Assembly: GCA_900708905.1 (NCBI GenBank)
Contig: CAADRB010000004.1
Location: 1,863,685 to 1,927,684, forward strand
From: Hymenolepis diminuta
Lineage: Eukaryota; Platyhelminthes; Cestoda; Cyclophyllidea; Hymenolepididae
DNA length: 64,000 nucleotides
Direction of reading: 5' to 3'
A program made the position numbers and the translations under genes. Positions 49,079-59,200 of this stretch are shown here, piece after piece (position 1 is the first letter of the stretch; every line of letters begins with the position of its first letter). The notes below the pieces were generated by a model. The model saw nothing but the letters and a program-made list of their open reading frames with translations, did not search any database and had not been told where the DNA came from.

Positions 49079-52000
49079 TCACTTAATTTCACAAAGTGTA
49101 ACACATCCGATTATAGTTGAAGTAATCAAGAAGAAGAGACAAGAAAAACCAAATAGCGCAATCCAAAAGCTGAACCTTCTGATATACGCCTGGATTGTGC
49201 CGAGGCATCCCTTAATATAGAGAAAAGAATTATTTAAAACAATTACCCATTTAAAGAGATAAAAGAAGATAAATAACAACATACTCCGTAATATATGGCA
49301 TCGTTGTGCGCTCCATTGTCGAATTTCGGTGGTCCATATTGCCAGTTTTGACATCTTGGTAAATTTTTATATTCATCAGTGAGCTGACGGGTTAAATAAT
49401 CAAGTTTTCGATAACAGCATGTCTTGGGAACATATTTGAACATCGGGTTGGTTGCTGAAATAGTATTAGTATAGTAGAAGTAATGTGGTTGATTGAGCTC
49501 AACTAAGTTAGAAAGTTTTAGCTGGTTTCAAATCTGAAAATATTTGCTTACACCAGCTAAACGTTCTACCAAAATGAAGATGGGGTGGTGCAACCGCCCA
49601 CTCTTTAAACTCGCGCAATTTCAGATTTTAGCTTCTGGCATCAGACGCATCAGAGCTGGATAGCGAACTATGTAACCATGGAGCTACAAGAGAATTCAAA
49701 TCTCCCTTCATGTAAGTTGGTGCAACTGTCTCCAGTTGTCTTGGTAATAATTCTCCATTAAAAATTAATTTTCAAGTATCCTGAAGGTAATAGGGAAAAA
49801 GGGTGCAAATTACAATTCATGCTCCAAAGAAATCCTTACGTTTCAAGAAAGACTTCCTCATATTTTGACTTCCTCTTTATCTGGTAACTGTAATATTTAA
49901 AGCTGTATATCTTTATGTCCAAATCATGATGTGAACATTAGGTGATCATTATTGTTGATCGAATGGAGTCAAGATAAGTAGCATGGTTAAAGTCGAAAGC
50001 AAGCAATTAAGTATTGGCAATACGTAGTTATCGTTACAAATATTATTATTAGTCATGCGATTATGCAAATGGGTATATCGGCGCATAATCTATGGAAACA
50101 GATTACTTGGATAGCTCTTACATATAGACGGAACACTTTTCCACAAATCTTTAATTCCCTCTTGGGAAGTGACAAAATAGTGAACTGACCATCAAGGTTC
50201 GAACAACGTGAACATGGCCCGATTAGGAACTTAGTTGTCAATTCCTTACTTGTGTAATTTGGAACATTAGGATACGACAGCGAACTATTGAAAGTAGACA
50301 GTCCAAAGAATGGAAATTCAATGAAAATTATTTCATCTTCTGACTTTATTCCCTATTCGATTCAACCTTTTTATCTTCTTTTGGATAATTTTAATAATAA
50401 TTGATATGCATGAGATGAGGGGTAATTGTGCTTTCAAAGTTTGAGGCCCTTATTTTAATAATTACGCTCATTCAATTTCATATTTACTGTAGGTGGTACC
50501 ATTTTCATTGCAAATGATCTCAAAAATAGTAAAAGAGTGAGAGATCAAACTTAAAGGTATTCCTCAAAACCGATGTGTGGATGAAATACAATGATTATAA
50601 TAGGTTTACACAAGCAATCGAAATGATAGATTTAATTGGCACCTGATCGGAAAAATAATTTTTGGAAAAGTATAGAGAGCAGTCTTTCAATCCAGTAATT
50701 GAACTCAAGACCACTATTTTAACCGAGTAGTAAAATAAGAATCGGGCTTTGGACGAGATACAATCTATTAAGTACCCTTTTTTAATCATTTCATATTTTT
50801 AATCTTGTTTTCATTTATCTTAACGAGACAATAAATCGTGAGATTGAAGACCACAATTGAAGCTAAAGATTGCCGTGACTACGCGCACCATACACTTCCT
50901 TTGGCTCCACAGACCAAAATTAAATCTATGTAGAAAAACTGGATATTGTCACCTATCTTTTCTTTGAAAGTTATTTTAAGGGATGCGAAGTGAACTCTGA
51001 TAGAGTTATCGATACTTTATTTGACCTTAGTTTATCTAAAATGTGTTGAAACTGGATTTTTTCCCGATTAGCAATATAAATTAGCGTACAGATACAGTAA
51101 TAGAAAATTTTTTTAAAAATAAAGGTCTGATAATTCTGCTTGGTGGTTACCCCTTAAGTTCACAACCGCTCAAATTATTTTAACATTTATATACAAGTTT
51201 CAATTTTTTATAAATGAATGCGGAGGTAGTGGATACTGTAATCGCTAATTAACTCTATCATCATTCAATCAATCTTGTCTTCCATCTCAGATTACCGGAT
51301 TTGAAAGAGTTCAAAGAATCAGCGATCAAGGTAGCCTCACATTCTGACTCACTGTCACTGGAGAGTCCATTGTAGACCATTAAAATATGATTGTTTGCGT
51401 TTGAGGATAGTATTAACATGACTCTATGATTTGTTTCCCTTTTATTCTTTAGTTAAGTTAGGCTCTTTCTAAACTCTTATAATGCCAGAAAGTCTAGCTT
51501 CCTCAGCTACGATCTATGTGCCTAGTAGACATCTCTAGGCCACCACAGAGAGAGATAAGACGGAAATCCAGATACTCCACAGTACCTTATTAATTCAAAG
51601 GAGACAATATTGTTTTATATATGAATTCAAGTCGTCGTCAAGGTATTGATCTTGAAGATAGAAACACCGCCAAACTGATAACATTTTTTGTCTCGATTAA
51701 TTGTCACTGTTAGGAGCGGTATGTGCCACATATCCATAAGGATGATTAGCGACTTAGATACAACATAAGGGATTTGAATTGCTTATCCTGGGACAAAATA
51801 ACAACTCTACGGCTTTGAGATGTGTTTGACGGCATCCCGTCAACTCATATCGAGCATTTTTGAGGATACTGAAATCCAATCTAGAGAATATATTCTTCTC
51901 CCTATTCATGTGTGTGATCTATCTGGTTAAATCCATGCTTATGTAATTGGCAAAGTCAAGCATTATACTTTGTTTTTTAATGGACAAACTAACCCGACTG

Positions 52001-55000
52001 AAATGTTTTGCATTTATCCCATTTTCACTAGATGAACTGATGGCCATAGATAAAATTATACATACCTATAGAACAGATGCCTTCTCTCTTATTCCAATTA
52101 AGTGCCAAGGCTACATTAGAATCATGTTCAAACGGTGGTATATAAAATAACATCGAAAACTGAAAGCTGGCTTAAGATAATTTGATTTCTCTTCTTCAGA
52201 ATCTTGATTCAATGTTCATAACTTTTCCCTTTTTATTACACTTGATATGGATATGTTAAAATTTGTTATTTAACGTAATCTATACTGTCTATCTATCAAT
52301 CGATCAATATATGATTTATTTTAAGCATTGCCAAATTCAGTAGTTATTCGTATTGATAAAAAAATGTGTTGCTAAACATTTAATGAATTTCTCCTAACCC
52401 CGTGTCCTTTGGTCTCTTGAAATGTTTATTTCCTTGAAGGTACTAGCAACTTACGTTACTATGTGCCCACTGCAGAATTTGGAGCGCTTTATTGTTTAAT
52501 GTGTCTACAAGTCCTCTTGCAGGACTATCACGAATCTTTAAGTGATTTATTCATGTGAATTAGTTCATGATCCTAGAGTGATCATTGCTGGTGCTATTTT
52601 AAGATTCCTCCAACCGTTTAGATTATCCCTATAACAATATATAACCTATCTTTAAACATGTACAACGCAATTGGGACCCGAATACTACAGCCTCCACTCC
52701 ACCACAACCTCTAATACCTATTGGTCACTCCGTCTCATTTGGTATTCGCTCACTTTTCTAAGATTTCTACTGATAAATTTGCTTGTTTTAATAGTCTTTT
52801 TCTTCCCCATTACTGTTGTAAAAACTGGCAGAAATTAGAAGGGAATAATCTGCAGAATGGCTAGTAGCAGATATCAGAAAGCAAGCTCTTAACTATTCCA
52901 AAAAATATACCAGTGATCTAGCTTCAACTACGATAGATTTTCTCAACAGTGGACATTGAGTAACATCCCTAAACTTTCCGTATTAACTTTTGAAACAATA
53001 ATATTTCATCTCTACCTAAACAAGGACATCGCGACTGTTTCATGAAAACATGCAATTTTCCATCTCCATTTTGAATGTACGACGCAGAACGTACAGGATT
53101 ATGTTGCAGATATACTCACAGCTGCTAAATCACCAAAAAGGAAAACAACTCGAAAATTCCATTTTACAGAAAATGCCCTATTAGAACGAATTTCACATGA
53201 ATAAAATGCTTTATTTATGCTCCCGTTTTCGTCAAATTAAGATCCATACATTCAGGCATTAACCGTGAATTTTGGAAAACAGAATAAAGGAATTTTGAAT
53301 AACTATTCATACAATTGAAAGTGGAACGTTAATAACCGGGGTTATTGATAGTTATCGAGTTTTCATGTCCAATGTTGCAGAATACGATTGATCGGATAAC
53401 AGATCAATGTGTAGTGGCAAACCTGCCTTTGCGATGACGTGGATATGATTTGACATTGATATTACACTTCCTGTGAATAGCAAAGCACTGTACCGGATTA
53501 AAGTGTTACAAAAGACTGGGACAGTAAATGAAAAACGTCAGAATTTGAATATTTGTCAATCAGTAGTCAATGACGTGGTCATTCATTTTCAATCATTAAA
53601 CACAAATAAATGTTCATTAATTGATGCGAATGACGTTATATTTCAACTGTTTTGCCATCAGTGTAAGATAAAATAATTTGCTTTGTCAAGTCTGAAATAA
53701 ATGTTTATCATGATAATTATATTATGAGCTTCTTGAATTCATTGAAAATGGTCTCCGTAGTTGAATGATTCCTTTCAAAAGGAATGAAAATTATATAATT
53801 TTATTTTCCATAGGAATTAGTCATAATGGGCGTTTCCCTTTTCTCTTTCTCGTATTCTTATAGTGAAAGTGACAAATAGAAAGGCGGATTCGTTGCATGC
53901 GGTATTCATTCAATCCCTTGGGAGAAAAAAATAACAAAACTATGTGTTGTCCTTACCGTGGTGGAACCAAAATTAACATAACTTGTCTTCGGAAGATAAC
54001 GCTGCAAAAATGGCCTGAATGAACTGAATATACGATTTATATCTTTACTATTATATGGTCCAGGAGCCATAATATGCTTCCCATTCATTTAGATCTAGCA
54101 AACTTAAGTTAATTTCGATCGTTCGTAATTACGCCGGAAGAACAAGAAGAATCATTCTGAAATATGCTAAATAGAGATCTAACCGCCGGAAATTATTAAC
54201 GAGGATAAGGATACCTAATACTAAAGTTGGGGTAGTGTCACTTTAAAAATGGGAAACTGGAAAAGAGGAAGTGAAAAATATACTAAAAAACGATCATTTA
54301 AAATTGAGACAATAAATTTTTAAAATGTCATTAGAATTATAGAGATTAATAGCATTAATCCTGTAAATTTTTACTTTGATAATAAAATAAAGGAAATGAT
54401 AATCGGATTAAATATAATATTAATAGGTGACAAATAAACAAATTAATGATCAACTTATTAAAATAGTTGAATAAACCTGGAATCAACTGAAGATCGTCAA
54501 GAAGCATGGAATTTTCGTCTTGGAACCAACTGGAATTTCGCCATGCACTCCATCCATTGTCATCGACAGCACAGCAAAGCAGGTAACTCTGGAGGTAATC
54601 CCAAACAGTTGTTATAAAACCAAAGGTTCCGTAATTTTCCTTTAAGTTTTTCAGCATTATCTCTCTTACGGCCGATGCAGACTATGCATAATATCAAAAA
54701 TTCATTTATCGAATCTTCATGACAAAATTAAGGGGGTAGTAAAGTATAAAAACAAAATATTCGTTCATTTAGAGTGATGAAATATTATTATTTTATCATC
54801 AATATTGCGTATTTCAAATACNNNNNNNNNNNNNNNNNNNNNNNNNNNNNNNNNNNNNNNNNNNNNNNNNNNNNNNNNNNNNNNNNNNNNNNNNNNNNNN
54901 NNNNNNNNNNNNNNNNNNNNNNNNNNNNNNNNNNNNNNNNNNNNNNNNNNNNNNNNNNNNNNNNNNNNNNNNNNNNNNNNNNNNNNNNNNNNNNNNNNNN

Positions 55001-55538
55001 NNNNNNNNNNNNNNNNNNNNNNNNNNNNNNNNNNNNNNNNNNNNNNNNNNNNNNNNNNNNNNNNNNNNNNNNNNNNNNNNNNNNNNNNNNNNNNNNNNNN
55101 NNNNNNNNNNNNNNNNNNNNNNNNNNNNNNNNNNNNNNNNNNNNNNNNNNNNNNNNNNNNNNNNNNNNNNNNNNNNNNNNNNNNNNNNNNNNNNNNNNNN
55201 NNNNNNNNNNNNNNNNNNNNNNNNNNNNNNNNNNNNNNNNNNNNNNNNNNNNNNNNNNNNNNNNNNNNNNNNNNNNNNNNNNNNNNNNNNNNNNNNNNNN
55301 NNNNNNNNNNNNNNNNNNNNNNNNNNNNNNNNNNNNNNNNNNNNNNNNNNNNNNNNNNNNNNNNNNNNNNNNNNNNNNNNNNNNNNNNNNNNNNNNNNNN
55401 NNNNNNNNNNNNNNNNNNNNNNNNNNNNNNNNNNNNNNNNNNNNNCCCATAATAGAGATTGATTCCAAATGTTCGAGTAACTTCACCGTGTGTGTATATT
55501 GCCATTAAGCTTACGACAAACGTACACATTCCGAACAT
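49079..55538 (-). CDS. Tetraspanin (middle lost in assembly gap)
   Basis: A four-pass membrane organiser protein. Recognised exons on the minus strand: 55538-55446 (runs into the gap), 54683-54477, 49454-49285 and 49210-49079. The third-to-last starts near KRDIMLKNLKENYG and carries the large loop WDYLQSYLLCCAVDDNGW. It joins in phase (g|ca) to ATNPMFKYVPKTCCYRK, then PRCQNWQYGPP and NDAIYYG. The last exon gives GCLGTIQAYIRRF, a fourth membrane helix and the short tail CVTLCEIK. The loop has six cysteines, with CCA in place of the usual CCG. Helices 2 and 3 should lie in the 623-base gap. The first exon begins ATGTTCGGA directly after an acceptor-like tatgtttag and reads MFGMCTFVVSLMAIYTHGE; whether it is the true start is doubtful. 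Family call is firm; subfamily is not. Confidence 0.85.
49455..54476 (-). other. Tetraspanin intron inside the large loop
   Basis: About 5.0 kb between ccag|gtttat and ctatttcag. It holds repeat family A copy 2. Frames at 53906-54088 (ending acg|gtaagg, reading FRPFLQRYLPKTSYVNF) and 50053-50241 look faintly exon-like but are not needed, since the flanking exons already join in phase. Confidence 0.7.
51483..51810 (+). repeat. Dispersed repeat family A, copy 2
   Basis: Aligns with 5727-6055: tcagctacgatctatgtgcc, tagtagacatctctaggcca, gagagagataagac, ttattaattcaaaggag, taggagcggtatgtgccac, gcgacttagata, and a final ctctacggct. Confidence 0.6.
54823..55445. other. Assembly gap (623 N)
   Basis: A run of N that removes the central part of the tetraspanin gene. 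Long X-filled frames spanning it are artefacts. Confidence 0.99.
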
Positions 55539-56222
55539 CTAAACATAACAGAAAAATAAATTTATAATATCGGCTAAACTGAAAAAATCAAAAAGATGTA
55601 CAAGTGGGGTAAACAATTACAAAGCTAAAGAGACATGAAACATCTCCAATGGCGCGAATGCAGCAACCTTTGTAGCAAAGACTTAGTTCAGTACTAGATG
55701 TATATTGCATCTAAAACAAATTAGTTGGATGGCGTATCAAAAAAAGATAAACAGAATTTGTAATAAAAGAAATAGAATAATGAAATAAAACACGAATTGC
55801 CTGAAGTTTACGTTCCAAATTGTTTTTGAAGTACTTTAACAAAGTTCATAAAGTTAACGGCGTATTTTGATGTTAATTGGCATATAAAAACAAATTTGAC
55901 CTAAGATAAAAGTTTAAAATTATCCTAAATTTTACCACTAAAATCTCATAAAAATGACTTTTTTGCTTATTTATATCCTTGTTCTTTATTTTAAAATAAA
56001 AAAATATAAACAGTTCGTTTTTAATGAGTATGTTTGCTAGGTCTTGGAGCTTGAATAAAAGATCTAAAAGTTTTTAACTAATAATTTATAAGATAATATC
56101 TATTTGAAGATCCATACTATTGCATGTCTAGCAATCATCGTTTATAATGGACACATGAACTCCGCGTATTACATTTATTGCTTTTCGTCCAATCCTGTTC
56201 GAATACAAAGTTTCTGTTTTTA
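55539..56222. promoter_or_regulatory. Head-to-head interval between tetraspanin and RIC8
   Basis: If the tetraspanin begins near 55538 and RIC8 near 56223, about 0.7 kb separates two divergent starts, which could act as a shared promoter region. This is inference from gene positions only; the interval is AT-rich with no motif I can name. Confidence 0.3.
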
Positions 56223-59200
56223 ATGGATTTATCTAAAATATCGGAGTTCAGGCAGAAGGTACAGTTTTTTCCAGTGCGATAAATTGCTTTAGAATGAATC
56301 AAATTTTAATGTGGTGTGCATACCAGATGATGAAAAGCGTGTTAGTTGAAAAGCCCTTTAATATTTTTACATTTGTATTTCGTTATCGTTTCATTATTAG
56401 ATTTCTCAAAATTTAGAAAATATTTTCAGACTGCACGGATCTGTTGAAAAATCATTGCATTGAAAATACTGCAGATCTTCTCACTTGCTTTCTCATTCTG
56501 AGTCGTGATCCTGAATATCAGAAACGACTTGCAGAAAGCGACATTCTCTGCGTTTTGATTCGCGAAGCTGGTCTTTTACCAACTTCACCCAAACGTCCTG
56601 ATGATTGCATTGTTAGTGCCTTGAAGTGCCTTTCAAACGTCCTTTTCAAAAATGCCAGTGCCGTTCAATACCTCAGACTGAATCACTGTCTGGACATCTT
56701 GCTTGAGCGTTGCGAATCTCAAATCGAATCCCCAACCGATCTTAGAATCTTGCAATTTGACATGAAAATTCTCTTTCTCTGCTCAGCTCTCGAATCTGCT
56801 TCCCGATTGGAAATTCTCACTTCCCATTTCGAGTCGCAATTCTTTGCTGATTTTCTTCAATGGTCTCTTAAAGCCGACTACACCACTCAGCCTCAAATCT
56901 TCGATATTACTATTGATATGCTCAAATTTCTCTTCAACCTCTGTTATGCTAAAAAGGAACGAGATTATGATCAAGTAGGTTGATATGGGAGTGTATTGAT
57001 TTTTCAATTATCAATTTCAGGGACTTTATGAGGCTACATTTCGTATGCTTACTATAATTATAAGGGACATGATTGTGAAGCCTGTATCACCGAAGGATCG
57101 CAAAATGGAATTGGTTAGGTATGTGTTATTTTGTTAATATTGATCGATTCTCCAGTCACTTAGTGAACTTTTTGACTTCGGTACCATCATCTTGTTACGA
57201 GGAGCTGCTCTTTCCTCCTGCAAATTTGGATGAATCCTTAGTAAAAGTCGATCTACATGATGATTCAACTGTCACCCAAGCTTTGATGGTTCTTGTTGAT
57301 TTTCTTGAATATCAATTGGATCAGGTCAGTCGGTTTTTTTTTATTTGGTTACAATTATCCCTACTGCAGGGATATAATTTGTGGAATGAGTAAAGATATT
57401 AAATCCATGGAATTGAGGATTCTGCTTTTACAGATCAATTTGTGGTCTGTAATAAATGTGCTATTACGTGAAGTAATTTTGTGGTTTTGCTATTTTGAAG
57501 AAGCCCGCATTAAATATAATGTCACCATTGCTGGTCATATTTTCGCATTTTAACTTTCTTTGTCTTCTATAAGACTTAAGGGGATACATTTTAGTCATAA
57601 CAAGCACAAAACAGTATGTGTTTCTATATTCGAGCTGAAGGTTCTTTGCTGATTCATCGGATTTTCCATAGACCGAATTTTACAACAAGTAAGGGATCGT
57701 GAAATCTTATATCTGGACTTATACTGGTGAATTCCGTCAGCAAAAAAAATATGTAATGTCTTTAGTTAGGTCAAACTAAGTTCACAGAAATAAAGTCACT
57801 TGAATTTGGAGGGATTTATTGGTGTTCGCTCAAGGACGAGTGATTTTTTATCATTTGGAATTATATCGGTCTCTTATTACTCTTCGTTTTGCCGTGAATT
57901 CAAAATAACATTCGAATTATTAATTTAAGTGTCGGAGTTTCATTAATCAACGGTAACAAGCTTGGCATCCTTTTTGTGTAAATGTTCTGTCGACTATTTT
58001 TTCAAAATTAACTTCGGTATTAATTCTGATCAAATACATGTTTCCTCTATAGAAAACAGCAAAATTACCATTCTTCAATTGCGACATTGCTGTAAATATC
58101 CTAATTATTTGTTCTTTTATAAAGATAGTATACAATATGGGCATCGGAGAAGAAGGGAGAGAATTTTCAATATTTGATTATTATTACTCTATTCAAATGG
58201 AAGAAATGTGTACGCATTTTCAGATGCTTATTGCACTCAATGTGCTTTCTTTCAAAAGAATCTTATAGATAATTTAGTATGTCTTGTACGCACCTGTGGC
58301 ACAGCGGTCAGGTGCTCGTCTGCCAGATCAGAGGATGTGGATCCTCATCGTATTACACCCGGTGAGCAGAGTTGCTAGCCACACAGATCGAGACTAAATG
58401 GGATTGGAGTTACTTATGGTTCGCATCTTAGTATATCATTGGCTGGAAACAACTTTGTGATTGATAATAATTTAATCACTCCGCGGTTTTATCCGGTTTG
58501 AAAGATTTTATAAAGTTATTAGAATTTAAACATTCAAAATGAAGTATTCGGAGTTGCTTAACTTCATCTTAGAAAAAAGTTGCTAGCAATAACTAGAATA
58601 TTTGATAAGATCGAATTCTGTAATATACAGCTCCAGTCAGAGGTATATTTCGTTACCGTAAGATTAGATGCGCGGGTATGGTTTACTCCACATAAAGAAT
58701 GGATCATACTTTATCATGTATGTCTTTTTAACCGTGGCTGCTATTATTTATGCTTATGTGGCATCCAGTGAAATATAAATGGTTCACTAAATTCTTAACT
58801 TCCGAAATGTAAGTAACAAGTTGTGAAAAACGCTACTGTTTTAATATTACCTTATGACACAGCAATGTTACTCATTTGCGCGCCGATTTGGCCTTGGTGT
58901 AATCGTGGGCGAATGTTAATTTTTCGTTAACATCCCTTTGTGGTTTCCTGAAGAATCTTACCTTTGATCGTTGATGTATATTGTAATTTCACTATTTGGC
59001 TTTTTCTGTGTGCTTTTTATTTAACCATACTTTTATTATTTTCAGCCTTGTTTATTCGAACAGGTATATTATGGTACCAAATATTCAAGGTATGAAGACT
59101 GGAGCAATCTTTTCATGACCAGATACTAGTTTACTCGCGTGGCTATAACAATTTGGGCCTAGGCCCTGCTCTTTAATTTTATTAATATATCTTTAATGAA

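Noticed and set aside
50053..50241. 62-codon minus-strand frame in the same intron
   Set aside because: No tetraspanin features and no clear acceptor.
53906..54088. Minus-strand frame reading RYLPKTSYVNF before a gtaagg donor, resembling a tetraspanin VPKTCC loop
   Set aside because: The flanking tetraspanin exons already join in phase and supply the true VPKTCC; this one lacks the cysteines. An alternative exon cannot be ruled out.
54765..55538. Long X-filled frames on both strands (up to 257 codons)
   Set aside because: They exist only because N bases break stop codons; only their edges are real sequence.
58290..58400. Possible tRNA gene
   Set aside because: It has A-box-like and weak B-box-like text but does not form a tRNA cloverleaf, and related copies elsewhere mark it as a dispersed repeat.
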